A stretch of DNA of 20,478 bases from Bacilli bacterium (lineage in GTDB: Bacteria; Bacillota_I; Bacilli_A; RFN20; CAG-826): contig JAEDJP010000014.1 in NCBI GenBank assembly GCA_016296285.1, forward strand, positions 1 to 20,478, in the 5' to 3' direction. Below, in pieces: positions 7,260-14,609 of the stretch. Position 1 is the first letter of the stretch. Every line of letters starts with the position of its first letter. The notes under the pieces were generated by a model, which saw only the letters and a list, made by a program, of their open reading frames with translations, made no database searches and was not told the origin of the DNA. The position numbers and the translations under genes were made by a program.

Positions 7260-7400
7260 ATGGCTAGCAAGAAAACCTACCAACCCTCGAAGATCAAGCA
7301 CGCCCATCGCGCTGGCTTCCGCGCCAGGATGGCCACCCACGGCGGACGCAACGTCCTCGCCCGTCGCCGCGCCAAAGGCCGCAAGCGCCTCGCTGCTTAA
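7260..7400 (+). CDS. rpmH: 50S ribosomal protein L34
   Basis: L34 is a small basic protein of the large ribosomal subunit. The 46-aa product carries the family core KTYQPSKIKHAHRAGFRARM, then a THGGRNVLARRRAKGRKRL segment; most L34 proteins are 44 aa, so the two extra residues are in the N-terminal MASK. AAAGGAG lies 6 nt before the ATG. It is the first gene of the plus-strand arm, directly behind a near-consensus promoter, and is followed 19 nt later by rnpA, the near-universal bacterial pairing. Confidence 0.97.
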   Translation: MASKKTYQPSKIKHAHRAGFRARMATHGGRNVLARRRAKGRKRLAA

Positions 7401-7419
7401 TTCGCTGGAGTCTTGCGCC

Positions 7420-7755
7420 GTGAAGAAAGAGAACACGGTCAAGTCCCATCGGGATTTCGACCGCATCATCCATAGCGGCGTCAAGGTCAAGTCGACGCAT
7501 TTTTCCCTCTTTGGCGTGAAATCCGATGCTGGTTGTGCCCGGGTCGGAGTTGCCGTGGGAAAAAGCAATGGAAAGGCCGTCGTCCGCGTTCGCATCAAGC
7601 GACAAGTACGAGCTATGATCGCGAAAGCCATGGATTGGACGTGGCCCGTTGACATCATCATCGTGATTCGCCCGACCTATTCGCCGGGCGAATTCGCGAG
7701 TCTCGAAATCGAGCTGACGACCCTCCTCGATAAAGCAAAGGAATTACTCAATTGA
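7420..7755 (+). CDS. rnpA: Ribonuclease P protein component
   Basis: RnpA assists the RNase P RNA in removing tRNA 5' leaders. I chose the GTG at 7420 (111 aa, normal size), which has GGAG 9 nt upstream and gives the familiar start VKKENTVKSHRDFDRIIHSG. The ARVGVAVGK strand and the basic RNA-binding helix are present. The conserved RNR motif of that helix (usually RNRIKR) reads RVRIKR: Val57 (7588-7590) replaces the Asn. The reading frame remains open far upstream, but that part overlaps rpmH and has no family features. The stop overlaps the yidC TTG start by 4 nt. Confidence 0.93.
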   Translation: MKKENTVKSHRDFDRIIHSGVKVKSTHFSLFGVKSDAGCARVGVAVGKSNGKAVVRVRIKRQVRAMIAKAMDWTWPVDIIIVIRPTYSPGEFASLEIELTTLLDKAKELLN

Positions 7756-9593
7756 AAAAACAAACGCGAAAAACACTTCTGGCCGGGTCGCTGTTGGCGG
7801 CTGGGGCGATTTTCCTCTCGAGTTGCACCGCGAATTTCTGCTCTTCGACGGACCAAGCCGCCATGGCTTATCCTTACGAGCAAGGCGTCACCGTCTATGT
7901 GAGCAAAGCGGAATTCGAAACCCTCAAGGCTGGTGAAGCCAAGGACATCATCGAGCAGGAACTCGCTTGGTCCCAGGAAGCCGAATCCCACGGCTTGCCT
8001 GCCATCGCGGGCCCCGCGTTCGGAAACAAAAACGACGAAGTCTACAAATACATTCCCTTCTCGCCGAAAACCGTGACCAAAACGGATGGCGAGGGCAACG
8101 TGACTGAAGAAACGGATCGGGCCGCGGACGGATCCCTCAAAGTCGGGTCCTACACGGCGAAGAAATACGTCTCTTCCGTCCTCGCTTCCGCGATTTCCAG
8201 CGCGGAATCCAACGGCTATTACGTCCCGGGCATCTATTACCTCGGGATGATCGATGACTACACCCTCAAGGCCGCGGTCATCGAATCGGATGCCGCGTCC
8301 GGTTACGGCTATGGCAAATACGATGGTGTCTCCACGTGGGATGCCTACATCGGGACCGAAGCGGGCGCCGCGTTCGTCGCGGGGCTCAAGGCCTCTTCCG
8401 TCGAAGGCGATTCCTGGGCGGTCAACCCCTATACCGTCTCGGATACCGACGGCGCGGAAGGCGAGCAGATCCAGAATTCGGTCCTCCGTCAAAACGGCCG
8501 CATCAAATTCTCCGGCCCGACCTACACGAACGACAAAGGCGTCGAGACCCGCGACATGTGGGCCAACTACGACGCTTGGAAAGCCGACATCATCGCTAAC
8601 CACGCGAACCGCGGTTTCAAGCTCCTCGATTCTCACGCGATCCCCTCGACCGACTTCGATAATCTCTACCGCAACTCGGTGAACTCGAAAGTTAACGCGA
8701 TCCGTTCCTGCATCGCGACTCGCCCCGGCGAATACGGCCATTACGGCCCGAACGCTGACTGGCGCGTCCCGATGGAAGAGAAGACTTGGGGTTATGCCTG
8801 GAGCAAAGGCTTCCTCGAAGGTTTGCTTGTCTACCCGGTCTCCTGGCTCACCGATACCTTCGCCCTTGGCATGGACCCCGCCCTCTCCGGCGCTGGCCAG
8901 ATCTGGGCGATCATCTTCGTGACCCTCATCGTCCGCTTGCTGCTCATGACCGTTTCGATCCGTTCGACGGCTGACAGCCAGAAGATGCAGGCCATCCAAC
9001 CCGAACTCGCGAAGATTCAGGCCAAGTACCCGAATTCCGATTCGAACCCCGCCGAGCGTCAGCGCCTCTCGCAAGAGCAGATGGCCCTCTACCGCCGGCA
9101 CGGAATCAAGCCATTCCGGCAAATCCTCGTCCTCATCGTTCAGTTCCCGGTCTTCATTTGCGTCTGGAGCGGCCTCCAAGGTTCCGCCGCGCTTGCGACT
9201 GGCGAATTCCTGAACATGTCCCTCTCCGACACGATTCAGTCCATCCTCTTCAACGTGAGCGGCACCTGGTATTTGAACAGCAGCGGCTGGTGGACGGCCC
9301 TCGTGCTCTTCCTCCTTATGTCCGGCATCCAGATCATGGCCATGCTCACGCCGAAAATCATCCAGAAGATCCAAACCAGGAATCTTCCGAAGATGGGCGT
9401 GAACAATGCGGCCAACAAGCAGAACAAGACCATGAAGTGGGTCATGATCATCATGACCGGATTCACCATCGTCATGGGCTTCATGCTTCCCTCCGCGATG
9501 GGCGTTTACTGGTTGATCGGCGGCGTGATCCAGATTGTTCAAACCGTCATCACCCAGATCGTCATGGCCAAAGCGAAAAAGAAAAGGAAATAA
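7752..9593 (+). CDS. yidC: YidC/OxaA membrane protein insertase with lipoprotein signal and a large N-terminal extracytoplasmic region
   Basis: YidC inserts and folds membrane proteins with or without Sec. The product is 613 aa; Bacillota YidC proteins are usually ~260-290 aa. TTG is the start (7752), overlapping the rnpA stop, with AAGGA upstream. A lipoprotein signal (hydrophobic 9-22, lipobox LSSC, Cys25) is followed by ~320 residues of mostly hydrophilic sequence (26-345) of unknown fold, with no repeats I can see. The insertase core starts near 346. It has a membrane segment around 384-402 with the conserved groove Arg395, a basic amphipathic cytoplasmic hairpin (405-455), further membrane segments near 456-476, 511-531 and 563-602, and a KAKKKRK tail. 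The core looks complete; the insert is the oddity. Confidence 0.95.
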   Translation: MKKQTRKTLLAGSLLAAGAIFLSSCTANFCSSTDQAAMAYPYEQGVTVYVSKAEFETLKAGEAKDIIEQELAWSQEAESHGLPAIAGPAFGNKNDEVYKYIPFSPKTVTKTDGEGNVTEETDRAADGSLKVGSYTAKKYVSSVLASAISSAESNGYYVPGIYYLGMIDDYTLKAAVIESDAASGYGYGKYDGVSTWDAYIGTEAGAAFVAGLKASSVEGDSWAVNPYTVSDTDGAEGEQIQNSVLRQNGRIKFSGPTYTNDKGVETRDMWANYDAWKADIIANHANRGFKLLDSHAIPSTDFDNLYRNSVNSKVNAIRSCIATRPGEYGHYGPNADWRVPMEEKTWGYAWSKGFLEGLLVYPVSWLTDTFALGMDPALSGAGQIWAIIFVTLIVRLLLMTVSIRSTADSQKMQAIQPELAKIQAKYPNSDSNPAERQRLSQEQMALYRRHGIKPFRQILVLIVQFPVFICVWSGLQGSAALATGEFLNMSLSDTIQSILFNVSGTWYLNSSGWWTALVLFLLMSGIQIMAMLTPKIIQKIQTRNLPKMGVNNAANKQNKTMKWVMIIMTGFTIVMGFMLPSAMGVYWLIGGVIQIVQTVITQIVMAKAKKKRK

Positions 9594-9599
9594 GCAAAC

Positions 9600-10199
9600 A
9601 TGAAAGAATATACCGCGAAAACCGTGGAAGAAGCGGTTAAGCTCGCCGCCGAAGAACTCGGCATCGACGAGAGCCGCCTCATCTACGAGGTCAAGGAAGA
9701 GAAGAAGTCGCTCTTCCGCAAGGCTGCCACGATCGCCGTCTACGGCGACGAGGACGCCGCTTCTTACGCCGAGACCTACCTCCACGATTCCCTTGCCGCC
9801 CTCGGCATCGAAATCACGACCGAATCCGTCATCGAGGACTCCATCATCAAAGTCACGATCGATTCGGAACGCAACCCCGTCCTCATCGGGCGCGGCGGCA
9901 AGACCCTCCAAGCTCTCAACGAGCTCACGAAACTTGCCGTGAGCAACAAGTTCAAGCGTCGTTACCGCATCCTCCTCGACGTTGGGGGATACAAAGAAGA
10001 GAAGTACGACAAGGTCGTCTCCATCGCCAAGCGCGAGGCGAACCGCGTGCTTCGTTCCAAGGTGGACGCGCAGCTCGATCCGATGACACCGGACGAACGC
10101 CGCATGGTCCACAACGCCCTCTCCGGCATGGAACACATCAAGACCGAATCGATTGGCGAAGGCGCCGATCGGGCGATCTGCATCAAGTACGTCGACTAA
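9600..10199 (+). CDS. khpB: RNA-binding protein KhpB (Jag)
   Basis: KhpB/Jag is a cytosolic RNA-binding protein, often encoded next to yidC and linked to cell elongation and division in Gram-positive bacteria. The 199-aa product has three parts: a Jag_N domain (1-50, with KSLFRKAA), a KH domain whose loop reads LIGRGGKTLQAL (95-106; many homologues have GRRG), and a C-terminal R3H domain with Arg167-x3-His171 in DERRMVHNAL. It starts 6 nt after yidC with a weak AAAAGGA signal and ends just before a terminator, so it is the last gene of the rpmH operon. Confidence 0.95.
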   Translation: MKEYTAKTVEEAVKLAAEELGIDESRLIYEVKEEKKSLFRKAATIAVYGDEDAASYAETYLHDSLAALGIEITTESVIEDSIIKVTIDSERNPVLIGRGGKTLQALNELTKLAVSNKFKRRYRILLDVGGYKEEKYDKVVSIAKREANRVLRSKVDAQLDPMTPDERRMVHNALSGMEHIKTESIGEGADRAICIKYVD

Positions 10200-10201
10200 C
10201 G

Positions 10202-10230
10202 AAAATCGGGACCCGCGGGTTCCGATTTTT
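10202..10230 (+). terminator. Rho-independent terminator after khpB
   Basis: Arms AAAATCGGGACCC and GGGTTCCGATTTT pair with one G-T and run directly into a T tract. It begins three bases after the khpB stop. The T tract merges with the -10 box of the next gene. Confidence 0.85.
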
Positions 10231-10233
10231 ATA

Positions 10234-10239
10234 TATAAT
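10234..10239 (+). promoter_or_regulatory. mnmE: -10 box of mnmE, only 9 nt before the start codon
   Basis: A perfect TATAAT follows the terminator T tract. Nine bases separate it from the mnmE ATG, so transcription would start about at the first codon. A 17-bp spacer would place the -35 inside the terminator stem (ACCCGC), which does not resemble TTGACA. No Shine-Dalgarno is present. Confidence 0.5.
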
Positions 10240-10248
10240 GTGCGCGCG

Positions 10249-11580
10249 ATGATAAACGAACCGATTGTTGCCCTTGCGACGCCTTCCCTTAAAAGCGCCC
10301 TTGCCGTCATCCGCCTTTCGGGCGAAGGCGTTTTCGCATACACGGATCGCTTTTTCTCCCGGCCGGTCTCGAACCTCAAGGAACGGACCGTTCTCCCGGG
10401 CACCTTTTCCTTCGAGGGGAACCCCATCGACCAAATCGTCCTCCTTGCCTACCCTGGCCCCAACTCCATGACGGGGGAGGATGTCGTCGAGATTTGCTGC
10501 CATGGCTCGATGGTCATCGTGAACGAAATCATGAAAGCTTATCTTTCTTGTGGCGTGCGTTACGCGACCGCGGGGGAATTCACGTCCCGCGCCTTCTACC
10601 ACGGGAAGATGGACCTCGTGGAGGCCGAAGCGGTGAATGACCTCATCAACGCGACCACCGCGGAGGCAAAGAACGCCGCGCTTTTGTCCCTTGGGGGCAA
10701 GGTGAGCCCGCTTGTGAAAACGCTGAAGGATGACATTTCCGCCCTTTTGGCTCTCGTGGAAGTCGGCATCGATTTCCCCGAATATGACGAAGAAGAGAAA
10801 ATCGACGGCGAAAAACTGATGGATGGGTGCCTCCGAATCCGCGCGTTGCTCCATGATTTGGTGCGGCAAGGGGAGCAAAGCCGCGTCTACCGCGAAGGCG
10901 TGAACCTTGCTCTTGTTGGGAAGCCAAACGTCGGGAAATCGTCTTTGCTGAATGCCTTGCTGCAGCAAAACAAGGCCATTGTCTCGAACATCCCGGGAAC
11001 GACGCGCGATGTCGTTGAGGGTAATCTTTCCATTCAAGGGATCCCTGTCCGCCTTCTTGACACCGCGGGGATTCACGAAAGCGAGGACGCCATCGAGCGC
11101 CTTGGAATCGAAAAGAGCAAGGAATCCATCGAGGAAGCTGATCTTATCCTCTTTATTCGCGAAGCGGGGACGGAGATCGATGAAGAAGAGCGTTCGTTGC
11201 AGAGGCTCGTCGAGGGCAAACCCGTCTTGACGGTTTTCAACAAGACGGACCTTCGTAAGAACGAAGGGAAACCGGGCATCTACGTATCCGCGATTTCAGG
11301 GGATGTCGATGCGTTGAAAGACGCGATCGTCAAAGCCCTTGGGGTCGAAGAAAACGCCTATAAGATCCCCTCTTTTGGCAACGCGCGAGAACTCGGGATT
11401 CTCAAACGGATCGACGCGGAGATCGCCGAAGTGATCGAAGGGGTGGAAAACGGGGTCCTTTTGGATCTTCTCTCCGCGATTTTGCAAAACGCCTATAACG
11501 ATGTGCGCGAACTCCTCGGAGAAGACGCGACGCATGATTTGACCGACGAGATCTTCTCGCGGTTCTGCGTGGGGAAATGA
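10249..11580 (+). CDS. mnmE: tRNA uridine-5-carboxymethylaminomethyl modification GTPase MnmE
   Basis: MnmE works with MnmG to modify U34 in the wobble position of tRNAs. The 443-aa product has the N-terminal folate-binding domain (1-~115), helical regions, and an inserted G domain: G1 GKPNVGKS (224-231), G2 TTRD (251-254), G3 DTAG (271-274) and an NKTD G4 motif near 326. It ends in FCVGK, the C-terminal [C]xGK motif. I chose the ATG at 10249 because MINEPIVALATP aligns with the family start; the upstream open frame overlaps khpB and a terminator. MnmG (gidA), the usual next gene, is absent; tatD overlaps the stop by 4 nt instead. Confidence 0.97.
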   Translation: MINEPIVALATPSLKSALAVIRLSGEGVFAYTDRFFSRPVSNLKERTVLPGTFSFEGNPIDQIVLLAYPGPNSMTGEDVVEICCHGSMVIVNEIMKAYLSCGVRYATAGEFTSRAFYHGKMDLVEAEAVNDLINATTAEAKNAALLSLGGKVSPLVKTLKDDISALLALVEVGIDFPEYDEEEKIDGEKLMDGCLRIRALLHDLVRQGEQSRVYREGVNLALVGKPNVGKSSLLNALLQQNKAIVSNIPGTTRDVVEGNLSIQGIPVRLLDTAGIHESEDAIERLGIEKSKESIEEADLILFIREAGTEIDEEERSLQRLVEGKPVLTVFNKTDLRKNEGKPGIYVSAISGDVDALKDAIVKALGVEENAYKIPSFGNARELGILKRIDAEIAEVIEGVENGVLLDLLSAILQNAYNDVRELLGEDATHDLTDEIFSRFCVGK

Positions 11581-12359
11581 CGATGCTTTTCGACTCCCAC
11601 ATGCATTTGAACGACGAGCGTTTCCTTGGGCGCGAGGAAGAGGTCGTTTCCGAGGCGAAAGAAGCGGGTGTCCCCCTTCTTTTCTGCGCGGGATATGACC
11701 TTGCCTCCTCAAGGAAAGCCGTGGAACTCGCGGAACGTTTCCCCGGGGTTTATGCCTTCGTTGGCTTTCATCCCGAGAATCTCGAAGGAGTATCCGAAGA
11801 GGCGTTAAACGAAATCGCTGACCTCGCGAAATCACCGAAGGTGATCGGAATCGGGGAAATCGGCCTCGATTACCATTGGTTCAAGGATCCTAAAGACCAC
11901 GAGACCCAAAAGGTTTGGTTCATCCGTCAAATCGACCTCGCGAACCATCTTCATTTGCCCGTTTCCATCCATGCGCGCGATGCCTATGGGGACTTGTTGC
12001 CCCTGTTGAAAGAGCATCCCATCAAAAGAAGCGGGGTCCTCCATTGTTATTCCGGATCGCCGGAGATGATGAAGGAATTCGCGAAACTTGGCCTTTACTT
12101 CGGGTTTGATGGACCCATTACGTTCAAGAACGCGGTTACCCCAAAAGAATGCGTGAAAGCGTGCCCGTTAGACCGAATTCTTGTGGAGACGGATTCCCCT
12201 TACTTGACCCCAACCCCTTTCCGGGGGCAGGAAAACGGCCCGAAATACATCCCTTATATCGCGCGCCAAATGGCGGAGATCAAAGGAATCGAGGAACGCG
12301 AGCTCGAGGAGGCGTTGAACGAAAACCTCTACAGGTTGTTCCACGTGAAACATGGATAG
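11577..12359 (+). CDS. tatD: TatD family metal-dependent hydrolase (DNase)
   Basis: TatD proteins are TIM-barrel metal-dependent nucleases; the family includes 3'-5' DNases implicated in repair. The 260-aa product is of normal length. Metal ligands are visible: HxH in FDSHMHL (His8, His10), the Glu of GEIGLDYHW, His in SIHARD, His in LHCYSG and Asp in VETDSPYLTP. The start ATG overlaps the mnmE stop (ATGA); a second ATG at 11583 is possible, and GGGGA lies upstream. The last codons (LFHVKHG) are encoded by a perfect parS site, and the stop overlaps rnmV by 8 nt. The order tatD-rnmV-rsmA is conserved in Bacillota. Confidence 0.95.
   Translation: MTMLFDSHMHLNDERFLGREEEVVSEAKEAGVPLLFCAGYDLASSRKAVELAERFPGVYAFVGFHPENLEGVSEEALNEIADLAKSPKVIGIGEIGLDYHWFKDPKDHETQKVWFIRQIDLANHLHLPVSIHARDAYGDLLPLLKEHPIKRSGVLHCYSGSPEMMKEFAKLGLYFGFDGPITFKNAVTPKECVKACPLDRILVETDSPYLTPTPFRGQENGPKYIPYIARQMAEIKGIEERELEEALNENLYRLFHVKHG
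12337..12352. other. parS: parS site (ParB/Spo0J binding), perfect match
   Basis: TGTTCCACGTGAAACA equals the 16-bp parS consensus of Bacillus at every position. The sequence is palindromic. It covers the last codons of tatD, and its final A is the A of the rnmV ATG. It lies about 5.2 kb from the DnaA-box cluster, as expected for an origin-proximal centromere. No parA or parB gene is in the window. Confidence 0.92.
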
Positions 12360-12897
12360 GATTCGTTACCCTGCTGTTATAGTCGTCGAAGGCACCTCTG
12401 ATGTTGCGTTTTTGAGCTCTTTTCTGGATACGGAGTTCGTTACCACGAATGGCTCTGACGTTCCACGTGAAACAATAAACTACCTGAAAGAGGCCATCAA
12501 AAAGAAAGACGTCGTCGTTTTGACCGACCCGGATTATCCCGGGCGTCGCATCCGAAGCGTTCTCGACGAGAATATCCCGGGCTTGCTGCACGCTTTCGTG
12601 CGGAAAGAGAATTCCATCAAGCACCACAAAGTCGGGGTCGCCGAAAGCACGAAAGAAGAGGTGCTTCTCGCCCTTTCTCATGTCGTTCCTTCCAAGACGG
12701 GGGAACCGGGAACCCTTACGATGACGGATTTGATGGAATTCGGCCTCATGGGAGGGGTAGAATCCAAAGCGCTTCGGCGGAAAGTCGAGGAACGCCTGCA
12801 CCTGGGGCACGGGAACGCCAAGACGTTGCTCAGGCGCATGAACGCCTTGTGCGTCGGAAAAGAAGATATCGAGGAGGCAATGCGCGATGATCGGTGA
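12352..12897 (+). CDS. rnmV: Ribonuclease M5 (5S rRNA maturation)
   Basis: RNase M5 trims precursor 5S rRNA using a TOPRIM active site. The 181-aa product has the family layout: a TOPRIM Glu in VIVVEGTSDVAF (Glu13), the metal-binding acidic pair in VVLTDPDYPGRRIR, and a C-terminal double-stranded-RNA binding part. The ATG at 12352 overlaps the end of tatD and also the last base of a parS site. A second parS-like site lies within the gene. It overlaps rsmA by 11 nt, the pairing seen throughout Bacillota. Confidence 0.94.
   Translation: MDRIRYPAVIVVEGTSDVAFLSSFLDTEFVTTNGSDVPRETINYLKEAIKKKDVVVLTDPDYPGRRIRSVLDENIPGLLHAFVRKENSIKHHKVGVAESTKEEVLLALSHVVPSKTGEPGTLTMTDLMEFGLMGGVESKALRRKVEERLHLGHGNAKTLLRRMNALCVGKEDIEEAMRDDR
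12459..12474. other. parS: Second parS site, 15 of 16 matches
   Basis: CGTTCCACGTGAAACA differs from the parS consensus only in the first base. It lies within rnmV, where it encodes VPRET, and is 122 bp from the perfect site in the same orientation. Two such 16-mers so close together are very unlikely by chance. Confidence 0.85.
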
Positions 12898-13702
12898 AAC
12901 CAAGTTCTACGAGAATATCGCTTCTTTGAAGCTCATGGCCAAGAAAGAGGTCGGTCAGAACTTCTTGATCGACCCCGAGATTTGTCATCGCATCGCGGGG
13001 GCGTTAGAAGCAAAAGAGGGGGACCGTATCCTCGAAATCGGCTGCGGCCCCGGCTCTCTTTCCTATGCGCTTGCCTCGGTTCCGGGCGACATCGACCTCA
13101 TCGATATCGACGAAGGGATGCTCGCGAAAGTCAAAAACGACTTCGAGGGCGTCGCGAATCTCCATCCGATGTACGGGAACGCCATCAAATGGGACTACGC
13201 CCCTTACGACCGCATCATCGGCAACTTGCCTTACTACATCACCTCGGGGATTTTGGAACGCTGCTTCTTGGGACAAGAGAAGGCGAAACGCATGGTCTTT
13301 ATGGTTCAAAAGGAAGCCGCTCAGCGCTTGCTTGCTCCCGTCGGGACCAAGGAATATTCACCCCTCTCGGTGTTGCTCGCTCTGTCCGCGAAAGCCAAGA
13401 GGCTCTTCTCCGTTTCCCGCACGGTCTTCGTGCCCGCCCCCCACGTCGATTCTTCCGTCATTGCCTTCGACCTTGAGCTTTCGGCGGACAAAGCCGAGAT
13501 CGTTGATGCTTATCGTCTTGCGACCGGACTCTTCTTGCAACGAAGAAAGACGGTTCTTAACAACCTCAAACCGCGGGTCTCGTCCCTTGAAAAAGCCGAA
13601 CTGGCCTTGTCTTTCGCGGGCATCGATCCGAAGTCTCGTCCGGAAGATATCAAGCCCGAGCAATTTTTGCTTCTTTCCCGCGCGTTGAAACGCGTACAAT
13701 AG
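12887..13702 (+). CDS. rsmA: 16S rRNA (adenine(1518)-N(6)/adenine(1519)-N(6))-dimethyltransferase RsmA/KsgA
   Basis: RsmA dimethylates two adjacent adenines near the 3' end of 16S rRNA. The 271-aa product is of typical length. GQNFLID (23-29) opens the catalytic domain. The SAM-binding motif I is EIGCGPG (50-56), the acidic motif II is DIDEGM, and the catalytic NLPY sits at 113-116. FVPAPHVDSSVI marks the end of the methyltransferase domain. GAGGAGG lies 10-16 nt before the ATG at 12887, inside the end of rnmV, and the genes overlap by 11 nt. Confidence 0.96.
   Translation: MIGETKFYENIASLKLMAKKEVGQNFLIDPEICHRIAGALEAKEGDRILEIGCGPGSLSYALASVPGDIDLIDIDEGMLAKVKNDFEGVANLHPMYGNAIKWDYAPYDRIIGNLPYYITSGILERCFLGQEKAKRMVFMVQKEAAQRLLAPVGTKEYSPLSVLLALSAKAKRLFSVSRTVFVPAPHVDSSVIAFDLELSADKAEIVDAYRLATGLFLQRRKTVLNNLKPRVSSLEKAELALSFAGIDPKSRPEDIKPEQFLLLSRALKRVQ
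13695..13700 (+). promoter_or_regulatory. ispE: Possible -10 box 10 nt before ispE
   Basis: TACAAT overlaps the end of rsmA and lies 10 nt before the ispE ATG, which has no Shine-Dalgarno. Transcription from it would start within a few bases of the ATG. No convincing -35 is visible, so ispE may equally be read from the upstream operon by coupling. Confidence 0.3.
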
Positions 13703-13710
13703 CCCCGTTT

Positions 13711-14562
13711 ATGAACATAAGATCTTTTGCCAAGATTAATGTCTCCCTTCGAAACCTCGGCCCCCGTCCGGAAGACGGGTATCACGAGCTTGAGATGGTG
13801 AACCTTCCCATTGACCTTCATGACGTCATCACGATCGACCCCCTTCCTTATGAGGGTGACACCTATATCACCTGCAACGACCTGCGCCTTTTGGGGTTGA
13901 AGGGAAACCTTTGCACCAGGGCTCTCGAGGCCATGCGCGAACGGTATGGGTTCAAGGAGAATTTCCGGATTTCCATCCATAAGAACATCCCGTTCGCCGC
14001 GGGACTAGGGGGAGGATCGAGCAACGCCGCCTGCGTGATGCTCGCCCTCGACCAAATGCTGAAACTCCATGCCTCCAAAGAGGATCTGAGCGAAATCGGC
14101 CTTCGTTTAGGCGCGGATGTCCCCTTCTTTTTAAACCCGAAGCCATGCCTTGTCACAGGCGTCGGGGAGAAGATGTCCCCCATTCCGGTCAAAGGCGTGA
14201 TCTATTGTTTGGTCGTCAAGCCCGAAGAAGGCTTATCCACGAAGGACGTCTATGCGATTTGCGATTCGTTCCCCAAAGAGAACATCGATACGAAAGGCGT
14301 TTTGGAAGGCCTTGAAAACCAAGATCTCGCCCAAGTGGCCGCTTGCAGGGGGAATGACCTATATGCCCCGGCGAAAAGCCTGCTCCCGAAGATCGAAACC
14401 ATCGTCTCGAGCCTGAAAACGGAAGGCTTCGCGGTCGCGGCCATGTCGGGATCTGGCAGCGCATGCTTCGGGCTGACCACGGATCGCCGCTTGGCCATGA
14501 AAGCGGAACGCAAATTCATCAAAGCGGGCTATATCGTCCGCTTGTGCAAAGTCCTTGATTAA
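13711..14562 (+). CDS. ispE: 4-diphosphocytidyl-2-C-methyl-D-erythritol kinase
   Basis: IspE phosphorylates CDP-methylerythritol in the MEP pathway to isopentenyl diphosphate, so this organism probably makes isoprenoids by that route. The 283-aa GHMP kinase has FAKINVSL at the N-terminus (catalytic Lys8), DGYHELEMV (22-30), the ATP loop PFAAGLGGGSSNAA (94-107), GADVPFF with the catalytic Asp, and the late GSGSACFGL motif. It starts 8 nt after rsmA without a Shine-Dalgarno (CAATAGCCCCGTTT precedes the ATG). In other Bacillota ispE also lies shortly after rsmA. A terminator follows. Confidence 0.95.
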   Translation: MNIRSFAKINVSLRNLGPRPEDGYHELEMVNLPIDLHDVITIDPLPYEGDTYITCNDLRLLGLKGNLCTRALEAMRERYGFKENFRISIHKNIPFAAGLGGGSSNAACVMLALDQMLKLHASKEDLSEIGLRLGADVPFFLNPKPCLVTGVGEKMSPIPVKGVIYCLVVKPEEGLSTKDVYAICDSFPKENIDTKGVLEGLENQDLAQVAACRGNDLYAPAKSLLPKIETIVSSLKTEGFAVAAMSGSGSACFGLTTDRRLAMKAERKFIKAGYIVRLCKVLD

Positions 14563-14582
14563 GCAAGGCAAAAACGAAAAGC

Positions 14583-14603
14583 GAGGGGGTGCCCCCTCTT
14601 TTT
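14583..14603 (+). terminator. Rho-independent terminator after ispE
   Basis: GAGGGGG and CCCCCTC pair around a very short loop and are followed by five T. It lies 20 nt past the ispE stop and faces the ppdK terminator. Confidence 0.85.
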
Positions 14604-14609
14604 CGTATG

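Noticed and set aside
6480..7661. Open frame crossing the whole oriC gap on the minus strand
   Set aside because: It overlaps dnaA out of frame, the DnaA-box cluster, rpmH and rnpA; it has no start signal or protein features.
7677..10427. 916-codon open frame on the minus strand opposite yidC and khpB
   Set aside because: It spans three confident genes on the other strand and a terminator, has no ribosome site, and shows antisense composition rich in Asp, His, Gly and Arg.
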